The position numbers were made by a program, and so were the translations under genes. Shown in pieces: positions 35,888 to 44,992 of a stretch of DNA of 64,000 nt. This DNA comes from Acidobacteriota bacterium. GTDB lineage: Bacteria; Acidobacteriota; Vicinamibacteria; Vicinamibacterales; UBA2999. Positions within the stretch are counted from its first letter, which is position 1. Each line of letters begins with the position of its first letter. The DNA lies in the NCBI GenBank assembly GCA_018000455.1, contig JAGNJW010000001.1, positions 326,311-390,310 on the forward strand. Direction: 5' to 3'. The notes beneath the pieces were generated by a model that was not told the DNA's origin, searched no databases, and saw only the letters and a list, made by a program, of their open reading frames with translations.

Positions 35888-38800
35888 ATGAGCGCCGTGC
35901 CTTCTCCTTCCGACCGCCTGGGCCTGCCCGACTTCACGTTCGCGGACCTGCACGAGCCCGCCCGCCTCGCCGACCTCTACTCCCGCTTCGTCGCCGATGT
36001 CGTGGCCGCCGAACCGGCACTGTGGACCCAGTGGGAAGCCCAGGCCGCGCGACCGCCCGGCCCCGTCGTTCGTTCGGCGCTGCTGGTCGCCATGGCGCCG
36101 CACGTCAGCCGGTTCGTCGCCCGGCTGTTCGCCGTCGGTCCCGAGGCCGAGGTGCTGGCGGCCGCCACCCGCGCCTACGACGACCTCTTCCGCTTCAAGA
36201 TCGACTTCGTCCGCCGGCGGGCGCTGCCACTCCTCAAAGGCGGCGCGCCGGTGGCCGCCAGTGCCGAGGACCATGCCTACGTCGAGCAAGTCGTGGCCGG
36301 CGCCGTCGATGCCGGCGCGCGTGAGCTCGCGGTCGCCCGCGCCGGCTGCGCGCTGCTCGACCGCGACGAGGCCGCCAGAACGTCCGGCGATGAGGCGGCG
36401 AAGGCCGCCGTCGCCGTCGAGATCGATCACCTGAAGCGCTGGTGCGCGGCCCACGTGCACCACGCCGCCCATCGCGACTGGGTCGTCTTCAAGTTCCCGG
36501 AGACGCTCGACTTCGAGCATCTCGTCCACATCACGCACAGCAATCCCGCGCGCCCGAACGCCATCACCGGTCCCGAGGCGCTGCTGCGCCGGCGCGACGG
36601 CTTCGCCCTCACCGACGCGCGCTATTCGACGCGCGAAGTGCTGAGCGAAGTGCACTACTGCGTGCTGTGTCACGAGCGCGACAAGGACAGCTGCAGCAAG
36701 GGCATCATCGACAAAGAAGGCGCGGTGCAGACGAATCAACTCGGCATTCAGCTGGCCGGGTGTCCGCTCGACGAGAAGATTTCGGAGATGCACCTCCTGC
36801 GCAAACGCGGCGACGTGCTCGGCGCGCTGGCGCTCGTCATGCTCGACAACCCGATGTGCCCGGGTACCGGCCACCGGATCTGCAACGACTGCATGAAGGC
36901 CTGCATCTACCAGAAGCAGGCACCGGTCGACATTCCGCAGACCGAAACGAGCGCCCTCACCGATGTCCTGAATCTGCCGTGGGGCGTCGAGATCTACGGC
37001 TTGCTGACGCGGTGGAATCCGCTCAACCACGAACGTCCATACGCCCTGCCCTACAACGGCAAGAACGTGCTGGTCGTCGGCCTCGGCCCAGCCGGCTACA
37101 CGCTGTCGCACTACCTGCTGAACGAGGGCTTCGGTGTCATCGCCATCGACGGCCTGAAGATCGAGCCGCCCGATCCCGTTCTGGCCGGAGGGGCCGGCCG
37201 CCCTCCGCAGCCGATCGCGCGCTGGGCCGATATCTACCGGCCGCTCGACAGCCGCGTCCTCGAAGGCTTCGGCGGCGTCTCGGAGTACGGCATCACCGTG
37301 CGCTGGGACAAGAACTTCCTGTCGCTCATCCACCTCACGCTCGCCCGGCGCCCGCGTCTCAGGATCTACGGCGGCGTCCGCTTCGGCGGCGCGCTGCCCC
37401 TCGATGAGGCCTGGGCCCGTGGCATCGACCACGTCGCCATCGCGGCCGGCGCGGGCCGTCCGACCATCATCGAGATCAAGAACAACCTGCTGCGCGGCAT
37501 CCGCAAGGCGAGCGATTTCCTGATGGCGCTGCAGTTGACGGGCGCCTTCAAGGCCGACTCGCTCTCGAACCTGCAGGCGCGGTTGCCGGCCGTCGTCATC
37601 GGCGGCGGTCTCACCGGCGTCGACACGGCCACGGAACTGCTCGCCTACTATCCACTCCAGGTCGAGAAGACGCTCGACCGCTACGAGGCGCTCGTGGCGA
37701 CCATCGGCGACGACGAAGTACGCCGCACGCTCGACGGCGAGGAGCGCGGCATCCTCGACGAGTTCCTCGGACACGGTCGCGCCGTCCGCGCCGAACGCGC
37801 GCGCGCGGCGGCGGCCGGCGAGGCCCCGAATTTCGTGCCGCTGGTGCGGCAGTGGGGCGGGGTGACGCTGGCCTACCGCAAGCGCCTGCAGGATGCGCCG
37901 GCCTACCGGCTGAACCACGAGGAGGTCGCCAAGGCCCTCGAGGAAGGCATCACGTTCGCCGAGAACCTCGAGCCGGTCGAAGCCGTACCTGACGAGTTCG
38001 GGCACGTGCAGGCCATGGTGTTCACGAGCCTCGGGGCGCTGGTCGAATTGCCGGCCCGCACCGTCCTCGTGGCGGCTGGCACGGTGCCGAACGTGACCTA
38101 CGAGAAGGAACACCCGGGTGCTTTCACGCTCGACGGCCGCGGCAAGTTCTTCAAGGGCTTCCGGGTCGACAAGGACGCCGCCGGCGTCCGGACGCTCGTC
38201 GAGGACGCGCAGGGCTTCTTCACGTCGTACGTCCGCGACGGGCGCTTCGTCAGCTACTACGGCGACAATCATCCCCGCTACAACGGCAACGTCGTCAAAG
38301 CCATGGCCTCGGCCAAGCACGGCTACCGCTACGTCGTGGCGCTCTTCGACGGGCTCGCCACCCTCGACCCGGCAGCCCAGCCGGTGCGCGACGCTGCCTG
38401 GCACGCCATGGTCGCGCGCTTCGACTACGAGCTGCTGGCCAGAGTCGAGCGGGTCGAACGTCTCACGCCGACCATCGTCGACGTCGTCGTCAAGGCGCCG
38501 GCCGCCGCGCGACACTTCGAGCCGGGGCAGTTCTACCGCTTGCAGAACTTCGAGCGGGGCAGCGCGCGGGTGACGACCGGTGGCCGCGAGTCGGCGCTCG
38601 TCATGGAGGGCATCGCGCTCACCGGCGCCTGGGTCGACCGGGAGCAGGGCCTTCTGTCACTCATCACGCTCGAAATGGGCGTCTCGAGCCGCCTGTGCGC
38701 GTATCTCCAGCCGGGGGAGCCGGTGGTCGTGATGGGGCCGACCGGCACGCCCACCGACATCCCCGGACACGAGGCGGTGCTGCTCGCCGGCGGCGGCCTC

Positions 38801-39424
38801 GGCAACGCGGTGCTCTTCTCGATCGCCCGCGCACTCAAGGCGCATGGCAGCCGCGTCATCTACTTCGCCGGCTACAGGAACGGCGCCGACCTCTTCAAGC
38901 GCGAGGAGATCGAGGCCGCGACCGACCAGGTGATCTGGGCGACCGACGGCGGTGTGGAGATTCCGCCGGGCCGCCCGCAAGACCACCACTTCCGCGGCAA
39001 CATCGTGCAGGCGATGGTGGCCTACGCCGAGGGCCGTCTCGGCAAGGCGGTCGTGCCGCTGGCCTCGGTCACACGCATCATCGCCATCGGGTCAGACCGC
39101 ATGATGCACGCGGTGCAGACGGCGCGGCACGGCGTGCTGGCACCCCACCTGTCACGCCAGCACGTGGCCATCGGCAGTATCAACTCGCCGATGCAGTGCA
39201 TGATGAAGGAAGTCTGCGCCCAGTGCCTGCAGCGCCACGTCGATCCGTCCTCAGGCAAGGAGTCGTTCGTCTTCTCCTGCAACAACCAGGATCAGGAACT
39301 CGATCGGGTGGACTTCGCCAACCTGCGGGCGCGCCTCAAGCAGAACAGCGTGCAGGAGCGCATCGCCGACTTGTGGCTGGCGCACGTGCTCGCCCGGGCC
39401 CCCGAGCCCATCGCTCACGCCTGA
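35888..39424 (+). CDS. Giant fused flavoprotein: GltD/NfnB-like plus FNR/NfnA-like oxidoreductase
   Basis: 1178 residues. Residues 1-250 are an unassigned helical region. Cysteines C258, C261, C269, C292 and C324, C332, C335, C339 resemble the two [4Fe-4S] sites of the GltD/NfnB N-terminal domain. Then come two Rossmann glycine motifs: VVGLGPAGYTLSHYL (about 397) and VVIGGGLTGVDTATEL (about 570). From about 830 a ferredoxin-reductase-like module: FEPGQFYRLQNF and LLAGGGLGNAVLFSI, ending in C1104, C1110, C1113 and C1131, PyrK/NfnA-like [2Fe-2S] ligands. Nfn enzymes transfer electrons between NADH, NADPH and ferredoxin using these two subunits. Substrate and bifurcation are inference. Confidence 0.8.
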   Translation: MSAVPSPSDRLGLPDFTFADLHEPARLADLYSRFVADVVAAEPALWTQWEAQAARPPGPVVRSALLVAMAPHVSRFVARLFAVGPEAEVLAAATRAYDDLFRFKIDFVRRRALPLLKGGAPVAASAEDHAYVEQVVAGAVDAGARELAVARAGCALLDRDEAARTSGDEAAKAAVAVEIDHLKRWCAAHVHHAAHRDWVVFKFPETLDFEHLVHITHSNPARPNAITGPEALLRRRDGFALTDARYSTREVLSEVHYCVLCHERDKDSCSKGIIDKEGAVQTNQLGIQLAGCPLDEKISEMHLLRKRGDVLGALALVMLDNPMCPGTGHRICNDCMKACIYQKQAPVDIPQTETSALTDVLNLPWGVEIYGLLTRWNPLNHERPYALPYNGKNVLVVGLGPAGYTLSHYLLNEGFGVIAIDGLKIEPPDPVLAGGAGRPPQPIARWADIYRPLDSRVLEGFGGVSEYGITVRWDKNFLSLIHLTLARRPRLRIYGGVRFGGALPLDEAWARGIDHVAIAAGAGRPTIIEIKNNLLRGIRKASDFLMALQLTGAFKADSLSNLQARLPAVVIGGGLTGVDTATELLAYYPLQVEKTLDRYEALVATIGDDEVRRTLDGEERGILDEFLGHGRAVRAERARAAAAGEAPNFVPLVRQWGGVTLAYRKRLQDAPAYRLNHEEVAKALEEGITFAENLEPVEAVPDEFGHVQAMVFTSLGALVELPARTVLVAAGTVPNVTYEKEHPGAFTLDGRGKFFKGFRVDKDAAGVRTLVEDAQGFFTSYVRDGRFVSYYGDNHPRYNGNVVKAMASAKHGYRYVVALFDGLATLDPAAQPVRDAAWHAMVARFDYELLARVERVERLTPTIVDVVVKAPAAARHFEPGQFYRLQNFERGSARVTTGGRESALVMEGIALTGAWVDREQGLLSLITLEMGVSSRLCAYLQPGEPVVVMGPTGTPTDIPGHEAVLLAGGGLGNAVLFSIARALKAHGSRVIYFAGYRNGADLFKREEIEAATDQVIWATDGGVEIPPGRPQDHHFRGNIVQAMVAYAEGRLGKAVVPLASVTRIIAIGSDRMMHAVQTARHGVLAPHLSRQHVAIGSINSPMQCMMKEVCAQCLQRHVDPSSGKESFVFSCNNQDQELDRVDFANLRARLKQNSVQERIADLWLAHVLARAPEPIAHA

Positions 39425-39441
39425 GCGCCCCCGGCTGGCGC

Positions 39442-39447
39442 TAGACT
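39442..39447 (+). promoter_or_regulatory. -10-like TAGACT immediately before the kinase gene
   Basis: TAGACT ends 6 nt before GTG 39454, suggesting a leaderless transcript. Confidence 0.4.
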
Positions 39448-39453
39448 GTGCGG

Positions 39454-41157
39454 GTGCTGCCCCCCGGCCACGTCATCGACGGCCGCTACGAGATCCTCGG
39501 TCCGCTCGGCGCCGGCGGCATGGGGCAGATCTACAAGGCGCGCCGCGTCACCCTCGGCGACGACGTGGCGTTCAAGGTGCTGCTCTCGCCAGACGCCGAC
39601 CGTGAGGCGCGCGAACGCTTCCTGCGCGAGAGCCGCGCCGCGGCCCAGCTCAGGCATCCGAACATCGTCTCGATTCTCGACTTCGACTCCGACGACGACG
39701 GCCACCCGTACCTCGTCATGGAGCTACTGAGCGGTCCGAGCCTGCGCGACGAGCTCGACCTCGGCGGCGGCCTCGGTCCGGCGCGTGCGGCCGAAGTGCT
39801 GCGCGTCGTCGGCAGTGCCGTGCAGCTGGCCCACGACCACGGCATCACGCACCGCGATCTCAAGCCCGCCAACATCGTGGCGCACCGCTACGGCTCGGGC
39901 GACCGCGTCTACAAGGTGATCGATTTCGGGCTCGCCTCGCTGGCGGCCCCGCCCGATGCGACGCGCCTGACCCTGCCGTTCACGTTCCTCGGCACCATCG
40001 CCTACTCGCCGCCCGAGCAACTCGCGGGTGAGGCCGTGAGCCCCGCCTCAGACCAGTACTCGCTGGCGGTCGTCGCCTACGAGATGCTGACGGGGAAGCG
40101 GCCCTTCGAGGCGCCCGAGCCGATGGCGCTGGCCCAGCAGGTGATGGCCGGCACCTCGGTGCCGCCGTCGGCGGCGCGTCCGGGGCTGCCGGCGGCCGTC
40201 GATGCCGTCATCGCCCGTGGGATGACGCGCGTCCCAGCCGAACGCTGGCCCAGCGTGTCGGACTTCGTCGAGGCGCTGCTCGACGCGCTGGCAACCGGGA
40301 GCGCGGAGGTGCCGCCGGGCACGCTCGATGGCGATGGGCTGCTCTCGCGCTACGACCTCGGCGATGTGCTCGGCCCCGGCCGGCTCGGCAGCGTCGTACG
40401 GCGCGGCACGCACCGGGCACTCTCGATACCCGTGGCCATCCGTCACCTGAAGCGTGAGGGGCAGGCGCAGTGGGAGGCACTGCGCGCGCGCTTCCTGCAG
40501 GAGGCGCGCACGTTGCAGGTGCGTCACGCGCACTTGTTGAACGTGCGCGACTACGGCGAAGACGCCAGTGGCGTGTTCGTCGTGACCGATCTGGTGGACG
40601 GGCCGAGCCTGCGCACGGTGCTCGCTGGTGGCGCGCTCGACTGGAAGCGGGCCCGCCGGCTGATCCTGCAGATGACCGACGCCGCCGGCGCCCTCCACCG
40701 CCACGGCGGGTTGCTCACCGGCGTCAATCCCGACACCATCAGGGTGACGGGCGAGCCGGGCGCCGACCACCTCGTGCTCACGAGCGGCGGCATCCGCGCG
40801 CTCACCGACGTCCTGGCAACGATGCGTGAGCCGCAGCTGCGCGGTGTCGAGTCGAGCGAGCTGGAACTGCCCTACCTCGCGCCCGAGGTGTTGACGGGGC
40901 GGCCACCAGACGCGCGAGCCGATCTCTTCACGCTCGGCGTCGTGGCGTTCGAACTCGTCACCGGTCGGCTGCCCTACCAGGCAATAACGCTGCCGGAACT
41001 CATCGGCGTGATGTTCACCGGCGCCCCGGCTGGCATCGGCGAAGGCGTGGCGCCGGCCGCCGCCACCGCCGCGATCCTGCGATGCCTCTCGACCGACCCC
41101 GCCGTGCGCGGCACGCTCGTCGAGCTGCAGTTGACGGTGCGTCAGGCCGCGTCCTGA
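39454..41157 (+). CDS. Serine/threonine protein kinase with C-terminal pseudokinase domain
   Basis: 567 residues from GTG 39454 (GTG 39448 also possible). First domain, about 10-275: glycine loop LGAGGMGQIYKA, Lys41 (VAFKVLL), HRDLKPAN with D135, DFG with D157, and FLGTIAYSPPEQ, all intact, so probably active. Second domain, about 290-567: VAIRHLKR puts Arg330 at the Lys position; HRD is replaced by LTG (421-423) and DFG by SGG (about 444), while YLAPEVL and LGVVAFELVTGRLPY remain. This is a kinase followed by a degenerate kinase. No membrane segment or extracellular sensor is visible. Convergent with glk. Confidence 0.9.
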   Translation: MLPPGHVIDGRYEILGPLGAGGMGQIYKARRVTLGDDVAFKVLLSPDADREARERFLRESRAAAQLRHPNIVSILDFDSDDDGHPYLVMELLSGPSLRDELDLGGGLGPARAAEVLRVVGSAVQLAHDHGITHRDLKPANIVAHRYGSGDRVYKVIDFGLASLAAPPDATRLTLPFTFLGTIAYSPPEQLAGEAVSPASDQYSLAVVAYEMLTGKRPFEAPEPMALAQQVMAGTSVPPSAARPGLPAAVDAVIARGMTRVPAERWPSVSDFVEALLDALATGSAEVPPGTLDGDGLLSRYDLGDVLGPGRLGSVVRRGTHRALSIPVAIRHLKREGQAQWEALRARFLQEARTLQVRHAHLLNVRDYGEDASGVFVVTDLVDGPSLRTVLAGGALDWKRARRLILQMTDAAGALHRHGGLLTGVNPDTIRVTGEPGADHLVLTSGGIRALTDVLATMREPQLRGVESSELELPYLAPEVLTGRPPDARADLFTLGVVAFELVTGRLPYQAITLPELIGVMFTGAPAGIGEGVAPAAATAAILRCLSTDPAVRGTLVELQLTVRQAAS

Positions 41158-41182
41158 CGGGCCGCCCGGGTAGGGTCGTTGC

Positions 41183-42145
41183 TCAGTCGCCGTCGAGCGC
41201 GGCCACCGCGGCGCCGAGCAGCGCGGCCCGATCGTTCAGGATGACGTGGACGGGCATCGAGGCGAGCAGCCCGGTCATCGGCGCCTTGTCGAGAAACGTC
41301 CGCATGAAGCGCCGCTCGATGATCGACAGGATCTTCGGGGCGATACCGCCGCCCACGTAGACGCCAGCAGTGGCCATCGCGCGCAGGCCCAGGTTGCCGG
41401 CCTCGGCGCCGTAGGCATCCACGAAAACGTCCAGCACCGCGACGCACTTGGCGCAGGTGCCGGCCTGCGCGGCCTCGGATACGCGCGCCATGCCGTCGGC
41501 CGCCCCGAACTGTCCGGCCACCGGGCACCCGTCGGCGCCGTGGACGTGCCTGGCGATGTGCACCAGGCCGAGCCCTGAGACCACCCGCTCGATGTCGACG
41601 CGTCCTACCTCGGCGCGCAGGGCGCGGACGAGCGCCATTTCGGCGTCGGTGCGGGCGGCGAAGTCGGCGTGGCCGGCCTCGGACGGCACCGGCAGCAGCC
41701 GCGGCCCGACGCGATGCAGGATGGCCTCGCCGAGGCCGGTGCCGGCGGCGATGAGCGCGGCGTTGCCGGCCGGATTGCAGGTGCCGATCTGCAGGATGCG
41801 CAGTTCCTCCGGCGCGAGCACCGGCACGGCGTAGGCCATGGCTTCGAGATCGTTGAGCAGCCGCACCGCGGCCACGCCGGTGGCCGCGACGATCTCGGCC
41901 TGACTTACGCGCCACGGCACGTTGGTCATCACGACCTCGCCGTCGACGACCGGGCCGGCGACGCCGAGCGCGATGCGTGTCACCCCCGGACGTTTCAGAC
42001 CGCCGGCGTCGTCGAGCAGCGCCGGCAGGCCGGCGTAGTCGAGCGTGCGCAGCACGCGGACGTCGACGAGTTCTGGTCGCGGGCGGGTCGGTGTGAACCA
42101 CCCGACGAGCGTCTTCGATCCGCCGACATCGGCCGCGAGAATCAT
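41183..42145 (-). CDS. glk: Glucokinase
   Basis: 320 residues from ATG 42145. Proteobacterial-type Glk: ILAADVGGSKTLVGWF (phosphate motif), ALGVAGPVVDG, VRLLNDLEAMAYAVP with the catalytic Asp, AAGTGLGEAIL, and C-terminal VYVGGGIAPKI. Phosphorylates glucose with ATP. TACAAT lies 6 nt before the ATG, suggesting a leaderless message; the upstream open frame is not family-like. Divergent from the MerR-TPR gene (71 bp). Confidence 0.92.
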   Translation of the reverse strand: MILAADVGGSKTLVGWFTPTRPRPELVDVRVLRTLDYAGLPALLDDAGGLKRPGVTRIALGVAGPVVDGEVVMTNVPWRVSQAEIVAATGVAAVRLLNDLEAMAYAVPVLAPEELRILQIGTCNPAGNAALIAAGTGLGEAILHRVGPRLLPVPSEAGHADFAARTDAEMALVRALRAEVGRVDIERVVSGLGLVHIARHVHGADGCPVAGQFGAADGMARVSEAAQAGTCAKCVAVLDVFVDAYGAEAGNLGLRAMATAGVYVGGGIAPKILSIIERRFMRTFLDKAPMTGLLASMPVHVILNDRAALLGAAVAALDGD

Positions 42146-42151
42146 GCCTGT

Positions 42152-42157
42152 ATTGTA
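42152..42157 (-). promoter_or_regulatory. -10 element TACAAT just before glk
   Basis: TACAAT on the minus strand, exactly 6 nt upstream of ATG 42145; leaderless start likely. Confidence 0.45.
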
Positions 42158-42216
42158 CGCGTGCCCAGGATCATGCGTTGACAGGGCACCATCACATTCG
42201 CCATCTTGGAGTGCCG

Positions 42217-43089
42217 ATGTCCGCCGAGCCCACCGACACTCTCGCTCCAGCCCCGCCTGCGATCGCGTCACCGGGGCCGCGCGACGTGCTCGGCATGTAT
42301 CCGGCGCTGCGTGAAGATCACGTGCGCTACCTGCAGAAGTGGGGCTTCATCACGCCCGGGCAGCGCGGCGGCGGCACGCAGTTCTCGTTCCAGGATCTCA
42401 GCCTGCTGCGCCAGATTCACAGTGAACTTCAGCGGGGCGTGCCCTTTCGCGCGGCCCTGCGCGATCTGCAGGCCGAGCGGCGGGGCCAGCTCGCCTTCGA
42501 CTTCCGGCTCGATGCCGAGCCGGCGCGGATCATCGCGCTGGCCAGGAAGGAGCCGCCAGTCACGGCGGCCAAGTCGGCCATCGCCGACGTCACGCTCGAT
42601 GGCACGCGGGCGCTGACGCCGGCCGAGCAGGAGTTCCTCGAGGGGTCGTTACTCGACGACGGCACTCCCGACCGCCAGCAGGAAGCGGCCCGCGCCTACC
42701 GTCGCGCGTTGCACGATGAACCAGACCTGGTGGCGGCGCTCATCAACCTGGCCAACATCCGCTACGCCTGCGACGAGCTGCCCGAGGCCCAGGCGCTCTA
42801 CGAGCGTGCGCTCAGGCTCGACGACACGTTCTTCGAGGCGCACTTCAACCTCGGCAACATTCACCACGATCTGGGCCGGCACGCCGCCGCCGTCGAGTAC
42901 TACCGCCGGGCGCTGTCGCTCAACGGGCAGTACGCGGAGGGGCATTTCTACCTGGCGGTCACGCTGGAGAAGCTCGGCCGATCGGCGGAAGCCAGGCAGC
43001 ACTGGCGCGCCTACCAGTTCCTTGCGCCCGACGGCGAGTGGGTGGATCTGGCGAAGGAGTTCGGCGACGAACCACCGCCGTCGCTTTAG
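42217..43089 (+). CDS. MerR-type helix-turn-helix plus TPR protein
   Basis: 290 residues from ATG 42217. Residues about 28-95 resemble a MerR DNA-binding domain (EDHVRYLQKWGFITP, FSFQDLSLLRQIHSEL). From about 140 to 275 are three TPR units (AAYRRALHDEPDLVAALINL-type helices). No ligand domain of known type. MerR-TPR proteins may sense a partner protein. TTGACA at 42178 could be a -35. Not in an evident operon. Confidence 0.75.
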   Translation: MSAEPTDTLAPAPPAIASPGPRDVLGMYPALREDHVRYLQKWGFITPGQRGGGTQFSFQDLSLLRQIHSELQRGVPFRAALRDLQAERRGQLAFDFRLDAEPARIIALARKEPPVTAAKSAIADVTLDGTRALTPAEQEFLEGSLLDDGTPDRQQEAARAYRRALHDEPDLVAALINLANIRYACDELPEAQALYERALRLDDTFFEAHFNLGNIHHDLGRHAAAVEYYRRALSLNGQYAEGHFYLAVTLEKLGRSAEARQHWRAYQFLAPDGEWVDLAKEFGDEPPPSL

Positions 43090-43106
43090 CGGCTGCTAGC
43101 GGCGGC

Positions 43107-43385
43107 TCAGTCGTTCCAGCGTGGATACGCTGGCGCCGGTGGCCGTGCCTTCGGGGCGCGCTTCACCTTGTAATACTGGCAGTCGATGCACCACGACTCG
43201 GGGTTGAAGCCGGTCGTGCCGGCCATCGGCAGCACGTCGCGGTGGCCGCAGCAGGCCGGCGCATCACCATCGGCGGCGCGCTGCCAGCGGCACGACACGA
43301 ATCGCGCCTGCGCCTCGGATTGCGCCGGCGCCTCGACACCGGCAACGGCGTCGGCGGGCGGATCGCTAGGCGAGTTCGAGTCCAA
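43107..43385 (-). CDS. Small cysteine-rich protein of unknown function
   Basis: 92 residues. The core has VSCRWQ, ACCGHRDVLPMAGTTGF and SWCIDCQYYKVKR, with five cysteines and a His arranged as a probable zinc site. The first 28 residues are disordered. The start overlaps the end of the DEAD-box gene by 20 bp and it follows infA and the helicase, so it is probably co-expressed. I do not recognise a named family. Confidence 0.65.
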   Translation of the reverse strand: MDSNSPSDPPADAVAGVEAPAQSEAQARFVSCRWQRAADGDAPACCGHRDVLPMAGTTGFNPESWCIDCQYYKVKRAPKARPPAPAYPRWND

Positions 43386-44634
43386 GCGCAGTCTCCATGG
43401 CTTTCCATTCGCGCCGTTGATCCGGCGCGACGAGCGTCAACGCGCGGCCACTCGAGCCATCGCGGCCCGTGCGTCCGACGCGATGCACGTAGCTTTCTTT
43501 CGTGTCTGGCACTTCGAAGTTCACGACCACCGCGATGCCGTCGATGTCGAGCCCGCGGGCAGCGATGTCGGTGGCGACGAGCACGGGATGCAGGCCCGAG
43601 CGGAAGCCCTCGACCGCGCGCTGGCGGTCGAGCTGGGTGCGATCGGCGTGGAGCGCCGCGGCGCGCACGCCCTTGGCATGCAGGCTTCGGGCGACCTTGT
43701 CGGCGCCGATCTTGGTGCGCACGAAGACCAGCACCGGGCCGGCGGCTTCGCCACGGATGAAGCGGGCGAGCCGATCGATCTTGTCGCGCGTCTCCACTTC
43801 CTCCATCGCGTGCGTGATGGTGCGCGCGGCGCCCTGCCCGCGGCCGATCTGCACGTAGCGCGCGCTGCGCTGCATCTCCTTGGCGAGGGTGACGATTTCG
43901 TTCGGCATGGTGGCCGAGAAGAGCAGCGTCTGGCGATCCTTGGGCAGCGCCCCGAGGATGCGCTGCACGTCCGGCCAGAAGCCCATGTCGAGCATGCGGT
44001 CGGCTTCGTCGAGGACCAGCGTCTGCACCCGCGTGAAGTCGCAGGAGTCGTGGCGCATGTGATCCATGAGCCGGCCCGGGGTGGCGACGACGATGTCGAC
44101 GCCGGCTTTGAGCGCGCGTTCCTGCGGCCACATCTCGACGCCGCCATAGACCGGGACGCTCGAGCACGGCGTGTGGTAGGTCAGGCCGACGATGGTGTCC
44201 TCGATCTGCGAGGCAAGTTCGCGCGTGGGCGCCAGGATGAGTGCGCGGCTGTAGGCTTCGCGCTGCTGGTCGCCGTAGGGTGGCTGCTCGGTGAGCAGGC
44301 GCTCGAGGATGGGCACGACGAAGCCGAGGGTCTTGCCGGTGCCGGTCTCGGCACAGGCCACGACGTCCCGGCCCTCGAGGGCCATCGGTATGACTGCCGT
44401 CTGGACCGGCCGCGTTTCGGCATAGCCCATGTCGGCGCAGCCAGCCATCAGCCGGCTGTCGAGGCCGAGCGAGGCGAACGTACGCGGAGCCTCTTCGTCA
44501 CCACGTTCCCAGGGAATATCGGATGCGATGTCGGGGGTGGGGACGCTGACCGGGGCGGCCGAGGTGCGTCGGCGACCACGAGACGCACCGCCGCGTCGAC
44601 GGTGAGGAGGCGGAGAGGAGGACGCTGTTGTCAA
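43366..44634 (-). CDS. DEAD-box RNA helicase (RhlE-like)
   Basis: 422 residues if started at TTG 44634; later starts are possible since the first 35 residues are basic and disordered. Q-motif (TRPVQTAVIP), Walker A AETGTGKT, APTRELA, VATPGRL, DEAD (VLDEADRMLDMGF), SAT (FSATMP), and C-terminal motifs TDIAARGLDI and HRVGRTGR are all present. Ends soon after the last motif without a long basic tail. Follows infA by 12 bp: a translation and RNA-structure operon. Confidence 0.92.
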   Translation of the reverse strand: MTTASSSPPPHRRRGGASRGRRRTSAAPVSVPTPDIASDIPWERGDEEAPRTFASLGLDSRLMAGCADMGYAETRPVQTAVIPMALEGRDVVACAETGTGKTLGFVVPILERLLTEQPPYGDQQREAYSRALILAPTRELASQIEDTIVGLTYHTPCSSVPVYGGVEMWPQERALKAGVDIVVATPGRLMDHMRHDSCDFTRVQTLVLDEADRMLDMGFWPDVQRILGALPKDRQTLLFSATMPNEIVTLAKEMQRSARYVQIGRGQGAARTITHAMEEVETRDKIDRLARFIRGEAAGPVLVFVRTKIGADKVARSLHAKGVRAAALHADRTQLDRQRAVEGFRSGLHPVLVATDIAARGLDIDGIAVVVNFEVPDTKESYVHRVGRTGRDGSSGRALTLVAPDQRREWKAMETALGLELA

Positions 44635-44646
44635 GGCGGCGCCTGG

Positions 44647-44865
44647 CTAACGGGCGCGGAAGGTGATGATCCCGCGGACGGGGTCGTAGGGCGACACGCC
44701 GACGGTGACGCGGTCACCGGGGACGACCTTGATGCGGAACCGCCGCATCCGGCCGCTCAGCTGCGCCAGGACCTCGTGGCCGGACTCCGTCTGCACCCGG
44801 TACAGCCCGCCGCTGTGGACGGCGACGACGGTGCCTTGCATGTCGATCAGATCATCTTTACTCAA
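44647..44865 (-). CDS. infA: Translation initiation factor IF-1
   Basis: 72 residues from TTG 44865, exactly the length of E. coli IF-1. S1/OB fold: GTVVAVHSGGLYRVQTESG, HEVLAQLSGRMRR, RIKVVPGDRVTVGVSPYD and the end GIITFRAR. A GGAG lies 5 nt before the TTG. A longer frame from 44892 would add nine residues foreign to the family. IF-1 variants of this type often sit beside a DEAD-box helicase. Confidence 0.93.
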   Translation of the reverse strand: MSKDDLIDMQGTVVAVHSGGLYRVQTESGHEVLAQLSGRMRRFRIKVVPGDRVTVGVSPYDPVRGIITFRAR

Positions 44866-44992
44866 ATGGACTCCAACCAAGAAGTGTGCCACATCAGGTC
44901 GCGCCGCGTCCAGCGCGCGCCTGGCGGGCCCGTCGCGCGTGTCTTCCGGCGGGCGCGACCCTCTGGACTATGATCACCACATCCCTGCCCGC

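Noticed and set aside
35858..38515. An 885-residue open frame on the minus strand over the large flavoprotein
   Set aside because: Same cause; the plus strand has clear flavin and Fe-S motifs, the minus strand has none.
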